A stretch of DNA of 64,000 nucleotides from Arthrobacter sp. DNA4 (GTDB lineage: Bacteria; Actinomycetota; Actinomycetes; Actinomycetales; Micrococcaceae). Below, piece by piece: positions 52,286 to 62,070 of this stretch. Position 1 is the stretch's first letter; every line of letters starts with the position of its first letter. Under the pieces are notes generated by a model that worked only from the letters and a program-made list of their open reading frames with translations, had not been told where the DNA came from and did not search any database. The stretch spans positions 2,728,001 to 2,792,000 of the forward strand of contig NZ_CP101466.1 of the NCBI RefSeq assembly GCF_024362385.1, given 5' to 3'. Made by a program: the position numbers and the translations under genes.

Positions 52286-53014
52286 CTACTTGGCGGTGAC
52301 TGAGCCCGCGGACGTGCCGGCTGCACTCCGTGTCTCGGCACCCGAAAGTACACGCCAGGCGTCGGCCGCGGCTTCCTGCTCCGCTTCCTTCTTGGAATGC
52401 CCGGAGCCCTTGCCGTAGGCCGTTCCACCGATGTTCAGCACAGCGGTGAAGGTGCGGGCATGGTCCGGGCCGGAGCCATCCACTGCGTAGTGGATGCTGC
52501 CCAGCTGCCGGCTGGCCGCGAGTTCCTGGATACTGGTCTTCCAGTCGGTGCCGGCGCCCAGGACAGCGGCATCCTTCAGCAGCGGCCCAACCAGCCGCAT
52601 GACCAACTGCCGCGCGGTCTCGATGTCGTTGGAGACGTAGGTTGCCCCGATGAGGGCCTCCATGGTGTCCGCGAGGATGGACGCCTTGTTTTTGCCGTGG
52701 GTGAGTTTCTCGCCCTGGCCCAGGTAGATGTACTCACCAATGCCCAGGCTGCGTCCGATGCCCGCAAGGGCGCGGGTGCTGACGACGGCGGACCGGCGCT
52801 TGGCGAGTTCGCCTTCGGGCAGGTCCGGGTTGTCCCGGTACAGGGCATCAGTGACGGAAAAGCCCAGGATGGAGTCGCCCAGGAACTCGAGGCGCTCGTT
52901 GGTGGGGATACCGCCGTTCTCGTATGCGTACGAGCGGTGGGTAAGCGCAAGACGAAGCGTCCCGGCGTCAATAGTGACACCGAGACGCTTCAGAAGCTCT
53001 TCAGTTGAAGACAT
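52286..53014 (-). CDS. rnc: Ribonuclease III
   Basis: Double-strand-specific RNase processing rRNA and regulating mRNAs. Signature [14 protein letters not shown] (about residues 38-51), catalytic Asp/Glu in [11 protein letters not shown], and a C-terminal dsRNA-binding domain (about 158-225; [16 protein letters not shown]). 242 residues. Six bases before the mutM start. Confidence 0.95.
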   Translation of the reverse strand: MSSTEELLKRLGVTIDAGTLRLALTHRSYAYENGGIPTNERLEFLGDSILGFSVTDALYRDNPDLPEGELAKRRSAVVSTRALAGIGRSLGIGEYIYLGQGEKLTHGKNKASILADTMEALIGATYVSNDIETARQLVMRLVGPLLKDAAVLGAGTDWKTSIQELAASRQLGSIHYAVDGSGPDHARTFTAVLNIGGTAYGKGSGHSKKEAEQEAAADAWRVLSGAETRSAAGTSAGSVTAK

Positions 53015-53035
53015 CAGTCAGCCTGTTGGGGCCGA

Positions 53036-53239
53036 TTAGACGTCAGCGACCTTGCGGCCCTTGTACTCAAGGAACAGCGCGGTGCCAGCAGAGTCGGTAA
53101 CGACCTTTGCCTGGTGCGGCAGGCTGTAGGTGACCTGGCCGTTCTCAACGGTCTTCACCAGGTGGGGGGCGGTCGCCTTCCACTGCGAGCGGCGGGCGCG
53201 GGTATTCGAGCGAGACATTTTCCGCTTGGGAACAGCCAC
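53036..53239 (-). CDS. rpmF: 50S ribosomal protein bL32
   Basis: 67-residue bL32 starting [17 protein letters not shown]. The zinc-binding CxxC pairs of some bL32 proteins are absent (zinc-independent form). Follows the DUF177 gene, as is usual. Confidence 0.95.
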   Translation of the reverse strand: MAVPKRKMSRSNTRARRSQWKATAPHLVKTVENGQVTYSLPHQAKVVTDSAGTALFLEYKGRKVADV

Positions 53240-53275
53240 GGCTAACTCATTTCTCTCTAGACAAACACGTACAAA

Positions 53276-53824
53276 TCAATTTTGCCGGTCAGGCTTAGCC
53301 ATATCAGCTAGGGCAGCCCAGCGAGGATCCAGGACCTCGTGGTGGTGCCCCGGCTCGTCTTCCAGGCGAGCTCCACATTCGGAGCAAAGGCCCTGGCAGT
53401 CTTCCCGGCACACCGGCTGGAACGGCAGATTGGTGACAACTGCGTCCCGCAACACCGGTTCAAGATCGATTACATCGTGCTCGACTCGACGTTGCTCTTC
53501 ATCTTCTTCTCCGTCCGAGAGCGCAGTGCCCTCGTAGAAGAAAAGTTCTTGCACATTGACCTCAAGGTCATACGCAAGGGGATCCAGGCATCGGCCGCAC
53601 TCGCCGGTTACTTCGGCGATAACGGTTCCTGATACCAGAATTCCTTCGTGTACGGCCTCCAGTCTCAGGTCGAACTCGACATCCGAGCCTTCCTGAACAC
53701 CAATGAGCGCCACACCAAGATCACCCGGTGCGGGTACATGTTCCTTCAGTGTCCGCATGCTTCCCGGGCTGCGCCCGAGGTCCTTGACGTCGAACGCCAG
53801 GGGCGAACCAGCATCTCTGTTAAT
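53276..53824 (-). CDS. YceD/DUF177 family protein
   Basis: Function poorly defined; the bacterial family is genetically linked to rpmF and to 23S rRNA accumulation. It has a CxxC in TGECGRCLDPL and a later CREDCQGLCSECG cluster. The first ATG (53758) gives 160 residues, but the frame upstream encodes SPLAFDVKDLGRSPGSMR, which matches the usual actinobacterial N-terminus, and an AGGAG site sits five bases before an ATT codon at 53824. An ATT start, or a base error in an ATG, is therefore likely, giving 182 residues. Confidence 0.85.
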   Translation of the reverse strand: MNRDAGSPLAFDVKDLGRSPGSMRTLKEHVPAPGDLGVALIGVQEGSDVEFDLRLEAVHEGILVSGTVIAEVTGECGRCLDPLAYDLEVNVQELFFYEGTALSDGEEDEEQRRVEHDVIDLEPVLRDAVVTNLPFQPVCREDCQGLCSECGARLEDEPGHHHEVLDPRWAALADMAKPDRQN

Positions 53825-53922
53825 GAGAACTCCTGTTGAACATATGACCGACGTACCATCTTAGCCTGAAGAGCCATGGTGACTCAAACCGGCAGCGGGC
53901 AGCGCCGAAGTACCGATCCAGC

Positions 53923-54423
53923 CTACCGCTTCGGCTGCTGATCCGGCGAAGGCTCGCCGGAAACCATGCGCCGGTGCACCGACCGGGGCACATAGTCCGA
54001 GACGCTGCCGCCCAGGACAGCCACTTCCTTGATCAGGGTGGAGGACAGATGGACGTAGCTGGCCTCTGCCGGGAGGAAAACTGTCTCCACCCCGCTCAAC
54101 TGCCGGTTCATGGTGGCCATGGGAAGCTCGTAGTCAAAGTCCGACGACGACCGGAGCCCTTTGACGATGGCGGAGACGCCCCTCTGGCGGCAGTACTCCG
54201 CCAGGAGCCCCTCGCCCACGGGTTCCACCACGATGCCCTTGAGCAGCGCCAGGGTCTCCCGTGCCATTTCCAGCCGTTCCTCCAGGGTGAACATGTACTT
54301 CTTCGCGTAGTTGGTGGAGATGGCCACGATAACCTCGTCGAACAGCCCGGCAGCCCGCGCAATGACTTCGAGATGGCCGTTGTGGATGGGGTCGAAGGAT
54401 CCGGGGCACACAGCGCGTCTCAT
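53923..54423 (-). CDS. coaD: Phosphopantetheine adenylyltransferase
   Basis: Penultimate step of coenzyme A synthesis. Nucleotidyl-transferase motif GSFDPIHNGHLEV (residues 8-20), KGLRSSSDFDYE, and SSTLIKEV near the C-terminus. 166 residues, normal length. Downstream of a divergent aminotransferase gene. Confidence 0.95.
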   Translation of the reverse strand: MRRAVCPGSFDPIHNGHLEVIARAAGLFDEVIVAISTNYAKKYMFTLEERLEMARETLALLKGIVVEPVGEGLLAEYCRQRGVSAIVKGLRSSSDFDYELPMATMNRQLSGVETVFLPAEASYVHLSSTLIKEVAVLGGSVSDYVPRSVHRRMVSGEPSPDQQPKR

Positions 54424-54466
54424 GCTCCGAACCTACCGCATGGAAAGGCCGGGATACCATGGCTGG

Positions 54467-55696
54467 ATGCATCCACCCCGGGATCTTTCCACCCCCCTGG
54501 CACCTGCTCCCTGGCAGCGCACCGCGCTCGGAGCAAACCTCCTGGCGCCGGACGGCGGACTCGGAGTCACCATCTTCGAAGAGATGACCACCCTGGCCGT
54601 CCAGACGGGCGCCATCAACCTGGGACAGGGCTTCCCCGATGAGGACGGGCCGGCGGAAATCAGGCATGCGGCGCGGGCGGCCATTGCTGCCGGGGCCAAC
54701 CAGTATGCGCCGGGCAAGGGCCTTCCGGAACTCCGGGAGGCGGTGGCGTCGCACCAGGAGCGCTTTTACGGGCTGGCGCCGGACCCGGCAACGGAAGTCA
54801 TCATCACTACCGGGGCTACCGAGGGCATCGCCGCCTCCTTGCTGGCGTTCGCCGGGCCGGGCGACGAGGTCCTCACGTTTGAACCGTTCTACGACTCCTA
54901 CGGCGCGGTGATTGGACTTTCCGGAGCCACCCACACCACCGTCCCCCTGGCGGCCCCGGACTTCATGCCGGACCTGGCCGCGGTGGAGGCAGCCTTCAGC
55001 GAACGGACGCGCGTGGTGCTGCTGAACAACCCGCACAATCCCACCGGCGCCGTCTTTCCGCCCGCTGTCCTGCAGCGGGTGGTGGACCTTGCAGCCAAGC
55101 ACGAAAGCATCATCATCACCGACGAAGTGTACGAGCACCTCACCTTCGGCGTGAGCCATATCCCGGTAGCCACCCTTCCGGGCGCCGCTGCCCGGACCAT
55201 CACCATTTCCTCCGCCGGCAAGACGTTTTCCCTCACCGGCTGGAAGATCGGCTGGCTGAGCGGCCCCGAGGAGCTGGTCGCGGCGGTCCGAACGGTAAAG
55301 CAGTTCCTCACCTACAGTTCAGGCACACCCTTCCAGGCAGCGATCGCCCAGGGACTGGCCCTGCCGGATGGGTTCTACACCGGCATCGCCTCTGCTCTGG
55401 AGCAGAAGCGGGACATTCTCAGCGCAGGGCTCCGGGCTGCGGGCTTTGACGTCTTTACTCCGCAGGGAACCTACTTCGTCAATGTAAATACAGCTCCGCT
55501 GGGCATCACGGATGCGCTGGACCTGGCCCGGCGACTGCCGGCACTGGTGGGGGTCGCCGCCATCCCAGTTCCGGTCTTCTGCCACCCGGAAGGCGCCGAA
55601 CGGACACGAAGCCTGCTCCGCTTTGCCTTCTGCAAGAAGACGGAAGTCCTGGAGGATGCCGCCGAGCGGCTGGCAACCCTGCGCGGCAGGCTCTGA
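54467..55696 (+). CDS. Class I/II PLP-dependent aminotransferase (DapC-like)
   Basis: 409 residues, closely resembling mycobacterial DapC (Rv0858c) and kynurenine-type aminotransferases: GAINLGQGFPDEDGP, NNPHNPTGAV, DEVYEHL and the PLP Lys in SSAGKTFSLTGWKIGW. N-succinyldiaminopimelate transamination is the likely role, but related methionine or kynurenine aminotransferases cannot be excluded. ATG at 54467; the longer open frame upstream overlaps coaD. Its stop shares one base with the next ATG. Confidence 0.9.
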   Translation: MHPPRDLSTPLAPAPWQRTALGANLLAPDGGLGVTIFEEMTTLAVQTGAINLGQGFPDEDGPAEIRHAARAAIAAGANQYAPGKGLPELREAVASHQERFYGLAPDPATEVIITTGATEGIAASLLAFAGPGDEVLTFEPFYDSYGAVIGLSGATHTTVPLAAPDFMPDLAAVEAAFSERTRVVLLNNPHNPTGAVFPPAVLQRVVDLAAKHESIIITDEVYEHLTFGVSHIPVATLPGAAARTITISSAGKTFSLTGWKIGWLSGPEELVAAVRTVKQFLTYSSGTPFQAAIAQGLALPDGFYTGIASALEQKRDILSAGLRAAGFDVFTPQGTYFVNVNTAPLGITDALDLARRLPALVGVAAIPVPVFCHPEGAERTRSLLRFAFCKKTEVLEDAAERLATLRGRL

Positions 55697-56484
55697 TGTC
55701 CGGCCGCGGCGGCGGTGCCGCCAGCCGCTTCCTGCGGACCACCGGCCAGCACGCCACGATCGAACCCGACGCCTTTACCGATGGCGGCTACGTCCTCAGC
55801 ATCGGCGGCGCTGAACAGTCACACGTCAACCTTGACCGGCCGGAGGACATCTTCTACGAGTACCTTCGCCGGATCGGGCACCTGGTGGATCTGGCGGCAC
55901 CGGCAGGGGAACAGATCAGGGCGCTCCACCTTGGAGCAGGGGCTCTGACACTGGCGCGGTACATCCAGGCCACCCGTCCGGGCTCAACCCAGTACGCGGT
56001 GGAGCTGGAACGTGAACTGCTGGACTTTGTCCTGCGGCACCTGCCGATGCCCGAAGGGACGAACCTGACCACCGTCATCGGCGATGCCCGCGAAGCACTC
56101 GGTGCGCTTGACCCGGGCCTCACCTTCGACGTCGTGATCCTGGACATCTTCTCCGGCCCTGAGGCACCGGAGCACATAGCCAACAGCGGTTTCTACCGCG
56201 AGGCCAGGGAACGCCTGGGCCCGGAAGGGCTCCTGATCGTGAATGTGGGCGACGAACCGGCGCTCACCCTCGTCAGGAGCCAGGTGGCGGCGATGCGCGG
56301 GGCCATGGCCGATGTGGGCGCCGTTGCCGAGGCCGGCATGTTCCAGGGCAGGTATCCGGGAAACATCATCCTTGCGGGAACCCAGGGCCCGTGGCCGGAA
56401 TCGTGGACAGCTGAGCTGACAGCGCGGGGCCCCCACCCCGCAAGGGTCCTGGCCGGAGTGGACCTGGACCCTTTCTCGGCCTAG
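55696..56484 (+). CDS. Spermidine-synthase-like methyltransferase-fold protein
   Basis: 262 residues with a Rossmann fold of the spermidine synthase type: HLGAGALTLARYI (about 75-87) and IGDAREALG, DVVILDIFSGPEAPEH. The typical polyamine-binding aspartates are not all obvious, and the usual N-terminal beta-domain is short, so polyamine synthesis is not assured. Coupled to the aminotransferase (TGATG). Confidence 0.82.
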   Translation: MSGRGGGAASRFLRTTGQHATIEPDAFTDGGYVLSIGGAEQSHVNLDRPEDIFYEYLRRIGHLVDLAAPAGEQIRALHLGAGALTLARYIQATRPGSTQYAVELERELLDFVLRHLPMPEGTNLTTVIGDAREALGALDPGLTFDVVILDIFSGPEAPEHIANSGFYREARERLGPEGLLIVNVGDEPALTLVRSQVAAMRGAMADVGAVAEAGMFQGRYPGNIILAGTQGPWPESWTAELTARGPHPARVLAGVDLDPFSA

Positions 56485-57134
56485 GCGCCCGGGGACTCAG
56501 CCCCGTCAGCGTCAGCAAGGTCACCGTCGGCCAGGTCACCGGGGGCGATGGCGTCGGGAACGAACGGCTCCGCGAACCACAGCCTGGTCTCCCCGTATTT
56601 CTTTTCGGCGAACCTGGTCATCCCCACCGGCCAGCCCGGTTCCGGTGACCGCGAGGAGCGTTCCACCACCACCACGGCTCCGGGGCCAAGGTGGGCCGCA
56701 AGCTTCTGCAGCACCGCTGACAGCGTTCCGTCCTCCAACGGATACGGCGGGTCCAGGAACACCAGGTCCCAGGCGCCCGTTGGTGCAGCGCGGTCAAGGA
56801 ACGGCTCCACCTTTGAGCGGTGGACGGTAACGGTTTTCTGGCCCAGCACTCCATTGATGAGGTCCGCGTTGCGCTGGCACACGGCGCTGGCCTTGGCTTC
56901 CGACTCGACCAGGTCCACCGCCCGCGCTCCCCTGCTGCCGCTTTCCACGCCCAGGGCACCGGAACCGGCATAAAGATCCAGCACCCGGGCGCCGGCGATC
57001 ACGCCAAAAGCATCGAGGCGGGAGAACAGCGCTTCCTTGACCCGGTCCGTCGTAGGGCGGGTCAACGATCCGGGAACAGCTGCCAGCGGTGTGCCGCCGG
57101 CGGCCCCGGCGATGATCCGCGTCACGGCGTCCAC
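56481..57134 (-). CDS. rsmD: 16S rRNA (guanine(966)-N2)-methyltransferase RsmD
   Basis: Methylates G966 in 16S rRNA. SAM motif LDLYAGSGALGVE and catalytic LDPPYP (N/DPPY-type) are present. 217 residues from a GTG at 57134; a GTG three codons later (VTRIIAG) is an equally good start. Asp/Ala-rich tail beyond the conserved domain. Four-base 3' overlap with the convergent gene. Confidence 0.92.
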   Translation of the reverse strand: MDAVTRIIAGAAGGTPLAAVPGSLTRPTTDRVKEALFSRLDAFGVIAGARVLDLYAGSGALGVESGSRGARAVDLVESEAKASAVCQRNADLINGVLGQKTVTVHRSKVEPFLDRAAPTGAWDLVFLDPPYPLEDGTLSAVLQKLAAHLGPGAVVVVERSSRSPEPGWPVGMTRFAEKKYGETRLWFAEPFVPDAIAPGDLADGDLADADGAESPGA

Positions 57135-57167
57135 CGTGACCCGGCGGCGCCCGCTGCGCCCTCGTTG

Positions 57168-59438
57168 CTAACCGCGTTCAAGGAACGCCTCCTTCTCGGG
57201 GTTGAGGTACTGCTCAATGGCATCGGCGAGGCCGGGGTGGCCGGTCAGCAACGGGTCACCGCCGACGATTGCCTGGGCGTCGTCCCTGGCCCGGGCTATC
57301 ACGTCTTCGTGTTCGAGGACCCGCAGCAGCTTAAGGGTGGACCGGCCGCCGGACTGGGAAGCACCAAGGATATCGCCCTCGCGCCGCAGCTTAAGGTCTT
57401 CCTGCGACAGAACAAAACCGTCCGTGGTTGCAGCCACGGCCTCCAGCCGCCGCCGGCTGGGATGGCCGGGTTCAAGGGCGGTGACCAACAGGCAGGTCCC
57501 CGGCAGCCCACCACGGCCCACACGCCCGCGAAGCTGGTGCAGCTGGGAGATCCCGAACCTGTCGGCGTCCAGGATCACCATCAGGGTGGCGTTGTGCACG
57601 TCCACCCCCACTTCGATCACGGTGGTGGAGACGAGCAGTTTGATGCGGTTGGCGGTGAACCCGGCCATGGTGTCCGTTTTCAACTCGGGGTCCTGGCGCC
57701 CGTGAAGGGGAGCCAGCGGAACTCCCGCCAATGAGGACTCAGCCAGCAGGTGGTCCATGACGGCGGTGACGGACGCGAGTTCCCTGGCCTCCTCCGCCTC
57801 CACGCCCGGTGGTGCGGCCTCCCCGGGGCTGAAGTCGCCGTCGTCGTCGGTTCCGATCTTGGGACAGACCACGTACACCTGGTGGTAAGCGTCGATTTCC
57901 TCCCGGGCGCGTGCCCAGATCCGTGCCGCCCAGGCAGGGTTCTCCGCGAGGCCCACGAGATGGGTGGTGATGGGGGCCCTGCCTTTGGGCAGTTCATCGA
58001 GGGTGGAGGTTTCGAGGTCACCAAACACGGTCATTGCCACGGTGCGCGGAATGGGCGTGGCGGTCATGACCAGCAGATGCGGCGGCTTCCGGGCCTTGGC
58101 CCGCAGGGCATCGCGCTGTTCCACGCCGAAGCGGTGCTGCTCGTCCACCACGATCAGGCCGAGGTCGTAGAACGAGACGTTGTCGCTGAGGAGGGCGTGG
58201 GTGCCGATGATGATCCCTGCCGTCCCCGAGGCCGCATCCAGCATGGCTTGCTTCCGTGCCGCCGTGGGCATGGATCCGGTTAACAGCGTGACCTGCACGG
58301 ATGGCCCGTTGCTTCCGGCCAGGCCGCCAAGGAGTCCGTCGCTGGAGAGCGAACCCAGGGTGCGGCGGATGGAGTCGTAGTGCTGGGCTGCGAGCACTTC
58401 GGTGGGGGCCAGGAGCGCGGCCTGGCCGCCGGCGTCCACTACCTGGAGCATGGCCCGCAAGGCCACGACGGTCTTTCCGGAGCCCACTTCGCCCTGGAGC
58501 AGGCGGTTCATGGGCGTGTCCTGCGCCAGCTCCCCTGCGAGGGTCCTGCCGACGGCGGCCTGGCCGGCCGTGAGGGTGAAGGGCAGCGCCTGGTCGAAGG
58601 CGGCCAAAATGCCTTCTCCGACAGGGCGCCGGGCGGTGGCTTCCTCAGCGGCGAGCTGGGCCCGGCGCCTGGCAAGCGCTGACTGCAGCACCAGGGCTTC
58701 CTGGTAACGGAACCGGTCGCGTGCACGCTTCCAGTCGGCGGCGGTTTCAGGCACGTGGATGAGGCGGTAGGCGTCGGCCACGGGCAGGAAGTCTTCCCGG
58801 GCCGCGACCACCGGGGGCACCGGGTCCGGCACCGCGCCAAGGTCCGAGGTCTCAAGCAGCGTCGCGATCACCTTCTGGATCTTCCAGCTGGGCAGTTTGG
58901 CCGTGGCCGGATAGACCGGAATGGGCATGGCCGCAAGCTTTTCGGGATCCTGGCCCCCGTCGCTGAAGGGATCTTCGTCCAGGAGCTGGAAGTCCGGGTT
59001 GGTGAGCCCAAGCTTCCCTTTAAAACTGGTAACCCTGCCCGAAAACAGGGCACGGCGTCCCTGCAGGAGTTCGTTTTTCGCCTTGAACCCGTTGAAGAAG
59101 CTGATTTTGAGGGTCCCCGGAACTTTTCCGGTGTAATCCCGGCCACCCACCAGGCGAAGCCCCTGCTGCCCGTCGTCGTCGGAAACGATGACGTCGGTGA
59201 TGGTCCCGCGCCGTGCCTGCATATGCCGGGTGCTGCTGGACAGAACCCTGGCAATGAGGGTGACCTCCTCATCCAAAGGAAGCTCCGTGATGGGCGTGAG
59301 CTCACCGCGGCTCATGTAACGGCGCGGGAAGTAGTTAAGGAGGCCCTCCACGGTGGTTATGCCGAGATGTTTCTCAATGACTGCCGCCGAACGCTTCCCG
59401 ATCCGCCGCTCCAGGGCCAGTTCCAGCTCAGCGTTCAT
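57168..59438 (-). CDS. recG: ATP-dependent DNA helicase RecG
   Basis: Branch-migration helicase that regresses stalled forks. Wedge/OB domain (about 1-250), helicase motifs GEVGSGKTVVA (I), DEQHRFG (II), TATPIPRT (III) and LRGRVGRGG (VI). 756 residues, complete. ATG overlaps the end of the DAK2 gene by 11 bases. Confidence 0.95.
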   Translation of the reverse strand: MNAELELALERRIGKRSAAVIEKHLGITTVEGLLNYFPRRYMSRGELTPITELPLDEEVTLIARVLSSSTRHMQARRGTITDVIVSDDDGQQGLRLVGGRDYTGKVPGTLKISFFNGFKAKNELLQGRRALFSGRVTSFKGKLGLTNPDFQLLDEDPFSDGGQDPEKLAAMPIPVYPATAKLPSWKIQKVIATLLETSDLGAVPDPVPPVVAAREDFLPVADAYRLIHVPETAADWKRARDRFRYQEALVLQSALARRRAQLAAEEATARRPVGEGILAAFDQALPFTLTAGQAAVGRTLAGELAQDTPMNRLLQGEVGSGKTVVALRAMLQVVDAGGQAALLAPTEVLAAQHYDSIRRTLGSLSSDGLLGGLAGSNGPSVQVTLLTGSMPTAARKQAMLDAASGTAGIIIGTHALLSDNVSFYDLGLIVVDEQHRFGVEQRDALRAKARKPPHLLVMTATPIPRTVAMTVFGDLETSTLDELPKGRAPITTHLVGLAENPAWAARIWARAREEIDAYHQVYVVCPKIGTDDDGDFSPGEAAPPGVEAEEARELASVTAVMDHLLAESSLAGVPLAPLHGRQDPELKTDTMAGFTANRIKLLVSTTVIEVGVDVHNATLMVILDADRFGISQLHQLRGRVGRGGLPGTCLLVTALEPGHPSRRRLEAVAATTDGFVLSQEDLKLRREGDILGASQSGGRSTLKLLRVLEHEDVIARARDDAQAIVGGDPLLTGHPGLADAIEQYLNPEKEAFLERG

Positions 59439-60447
59439 GCCCGCCAGTGTTCACCGCATCCGCATCAGGATCCCTGGGCAGGGCCAGTTCGCTGATGGTG
59501 ATCTGGGAAGGTTCGCCCAGCGAGCGGATAATTGCAGCAGCCGGGGCAGCCTCCGGCACGTGCACGTGGACCCGCCACCGGTAGTTTCCTTCGGCGTCCG
59601 GCCCGTTGCCAACCTGGCTCATGATCACGGACTCGCCAATCTCGTCCAGCCGCTGCCGGAGGGTTGCGGCGTTCAAGGGCGAAAGGCTGATGGTGCACAT
59701 GACTTCCACGCCGTCGTCGTCCGGCAGGGAGGTGTGGATGTGAGGATCGGAGACATCGTAGCCGTGCAGGCCGTCGAGGAGCTCGCCCTGCAGTTCCTGC
59801 CCCATGACGGCTGAGCGGAGGCAGTCGAGGATCAGCAGCATCCCCACACCGCCGGCATCCACCACCCGGGCAGACTGGAGCGCATCAAGCTGCTCCTCGG
59901 TGTGGATCACGGCGGCCAGGGCCCCCTCCACCGCTGCGTCCAGCGCGAGGCCCAGGGCGTGGTTGCTGTCATCGCCGTCCTGGCCGTCGTCCACAGCCCC
60001 AGCCGCACGGGCTGCCGCCTCCATCACCGAAAGCATGGTTCCCGGAACGGGATCACTCAGCGCAGACCAGGCGCGGATCTGGGCACGGTTCAGGGCTGCC
60101 GACAGGAGGGTGGACGTCAGCCGGGTGTGCCCGGCCAGTGGTTCGGCAGCAGCACACAGGAAAACCGAAAACAGGGTTCCGGAATTTCCCCTGGCCTCTT
60201 CCATGGCTGCCTGCCCGGCCTTGGAGAGGACTTCCCCGACGTCCACGGGGGCCGGCTGGTCCGCGTCCAGCACCAGCGACCGGGCGGCAGCGCGGACCGT
60301 GAGGTAGAGGTTGGTGCCGGTATCACCGTCAGCGACCGGGAAAATGTTGATGGCGTTGAGCCGGTCGCTGTGGTTTCCCAGGGCAGTTTCAGCCTTGCCC
60401 AGCCACCTCTTCATCGCCAGCGCGTTGGCGGCAACCTTAGTGTGCAA
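59428..60447 (-). CDS. DAK2-domain protein (FakA-like)
   Basis: 339 residues: N-terminal DAK2 (dihydroxyacetone-kinase L) domain with NIFPVADGDTGTNLYLT (about 33-49) and GNSGTLFS. The C-terminal part resembles the FakA middle/C-terminal domains, though shorter than the usual 530-550. Possibly involved in fatty-acid phosphorylation, but no fakB lies nearby. Overlaps thiL upstream and recG downstream by 11 bases each. Confidence 0.87.
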   Translation of the reverse strand: MHTKVAANALAMKRWLGKAETALGNHSDRLNAINIFPVADGDTGTNLYLTVRAAARSLVLDADQPAPVDVGEVLSKAGQAAMEEARGNSGTLFSVFLCAAAEPLAGHTRLTSTLLSAALNRAQIRAWSALSDPVPGTMLSVMEAAARAAGAVDDGQDGDDSNHALGLALDAAVEGALAAVIHTEEQLDALQSARVVDAGGVGMLLILDCLRSAVMGQELQGELLDGLHGYDVSDPHIHTSLPDDDGVEVMCTISLSPLNAATLRQRLDEIGESVIMSQVGNGPDAEGNYRWRVHVHVPEAAPAAAIIRSLGEPSQITISELALPRDPDADAVNTGGHER

Positions 60448-61483
60448 AGTGATCCCATCCCCCGGTGTCCGCGGCCCGGCCAGCTATCAGGACACCCGGG
60501 CCTTCGTCGGTGCCGAGTGCATGTATCGAGCCTATCGCAGTGAATCCGGGTGGCAGCTGAACGCCGGCCGGGAATGTGGCCAGCAGCCCGTGGTCCTCCC
60601 CGCCGCCCAGGACCCACGGTGCCGCATCTGCTCGCAGCCGCGCCGCAGCAGGGCCCAGCAGGTCCGCCAACTGGGTAAGACGCGCTGGGTCGAGGACCAC
60701 CGCGACATGGCTGGCGGTGGCCAGCCGCTTCCCGTCGCGCAGGAGTCCGTCCGAGATATCCAGCATCGCCGTGGCACCTGCCGCGCGGGCTGCCGGGCCG
60801 GCTTCCAACGGCGGCCGCGGACGGCACTGCAGGTCCACAAAGGCCTGCTCTGCAGGGGTGAGGGAGTCCAGCGGCACGCCCGATTCGAGCAGGGCCAGGC
60901 CCGCTGCCGCGTGGCCGACGGTTCCGGCCAGCGCGAGGATGTCCCCGGGCCGTGCGCCGGACCGGAGGACGGGCCGCCCGCCGTCGAGGGTTCCCAGGAC
61001 CGCAGCAGTCACCGAAATTTCCCGGCCCCGGCCAAGGTCGCCACCCGCCACGGAACAGTGGACTGCCCCGAGTTCCCGGATTCCGGCCGTCAGCCCGTCT
61101 GCCAGGTCCTCCACCCAGCGGACCGGCGTGTCAACGGGAAGCGTGAGGCTGACCACCAGGGATGTGGCATGCGCACCCATGGCGTTGATGTCGCTAAGGT
61201 TCTGTGCCGCGGCCTTCCAGCCGACGTCGAACCCGGTGGTGCGGTAGCCGTTGGGCCACAGGAGCCGGAAATCCTGGTCCTGGACCTGGGTGTCGATGCT
61301 GATGACGGTCTTCCCATCCGGAGCAGCGACGATGGCGGCATCATCCCCCGGGCCGAGGAGCGTGCTCGAGTTGTGGCCGCCCTCCATATGCAGGCGCGGA
61401 AAGATCCGGGCCAGCAGGTCGGCTTCGGAAAAGCCGGCCACGGTGGGCTGGCGGTCAACGCGGTTACGGAGGTCTTCAGGCAC
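60437..61483 (-). CDS. thiL: Thiamine-monophosphate kinase
   Basis: Phosphorylates thiamine monophosphate to the active diphosphate. AIR-synthase-like fold: GPGDDAAIVA (about 45-54), SIDTQVQDQDFR, MGAHATSLVVSL, GDLGRG and MLDISDGLLRD. 348 residues. With thiC and its TPP riboswitch, it is a second thiamine gene in this window, although 28 kb away. Confidence 0.93.
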   Translation of the reverse strand: MPEDLRNRVDRQPTVAGFSEADLLARIFPRLHMEGGHNSSTLLGPGDDAAIVAAPDGKTVISIDTQVQDQDFRLLWPNGYRTTGFDVGWKAAAQNLSDINAMGAHATSLVVSLTLPVDTPVRWVEDLADGLTAGIRELGAVHCSVAGGDLGRGREISVTAAVLGTLDGGRPVLRSGARPGDILALAGTVGHAAAGLALLESGVPLDSLTPAEQAFVDLQCRPRPPLEAGPAARAAGATAMLDISDGLLRDGKRLATASHVAVVLDPARLTQLADLLGPAAARLRADAAPWVLGGGEDHGLLATFPAGVQLPPGFTAIGSIHALGTDEGPGVLIAGRAADTGGWDHFAH

Positions 61484-61552
61484 GCCACTACGCTACCGTG
61501 CCGGGCCGACATTGTGTCCGGACGGGGACTGCGGCGGCGATAGGCTGGAAGC

Positions 61553-62056
61553 ATGCACCATCCCCAGCTGCCCCTGTCCGCCCGCGCCGCCAGGATCGCG
61601 GCAGTTGGGGCAATTGCCGCCCTTTCACTGGCTGCCTGCTCCCCCGCCGTTGATGTCACCGCCGCCAAGGACGCCGCCAACCCGGCGTGCGCGCCCATGA
61701 TGGTGGCCCTGCCTGATGCCATAGGCGATTCCAAACTGCGGAAGACAAACAGCCAGGCCACCGCTGCCTGGGGCGATCCGTCCCTTGTCATTCTCCGTTG
61801 CGGCGTCAACGTTCCGGGGCCGACGACCGACCGCTGCGTCACCGTCAACGGAATCGACTGGGTGATCAAGGAAGGCGACCCCGTGTGGACGCTGACCACC
61901 TACGGCAGGGAACCCGCAACGGAGGTCCTGATGGACCCGGACAAGATCAGCTCCGCGACAGTGCTGGCGGACCTGGCAGCAGCGGTAAGCAAGGTTCCGT
62001 CGTCACGGAACTGCGTAGGCCAGGAGGATCTGCAGAACCTGCCCAAGAGCCAGTAA
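61553..62056 (+). CDS. DUF3515 family lipoprotein
   Basis: 167 residues: signal peptide (about 1-28) ending in the lipobox LAAC (Cys29), then an exported DUF3515 domain with paired cysteines (PACAPMM, LRCGV, DRC, NCVG). Function unknown; the same gene sits between thiL and ddl in mycobacteria (Rv2980). Divergent from thiL. Confidence 0.92.
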   Translation: MHHPQLPLSARAARIAAVGAIAALSLAACSPAVDVTAAKDAANPACAPMMVALPDAIGDSKLRKTNSQATAAWGDPSLVILRCGVNVPGPTTDRCVTVNGIDWVIKEGDPVWTLTTYGREPATEVLMDPDKISSATVLADLAAAVSKVPSSRNCVGQEDLQNLPKSQ

Positions 62057-62070
62057 CCGGCCGGTGAGGG

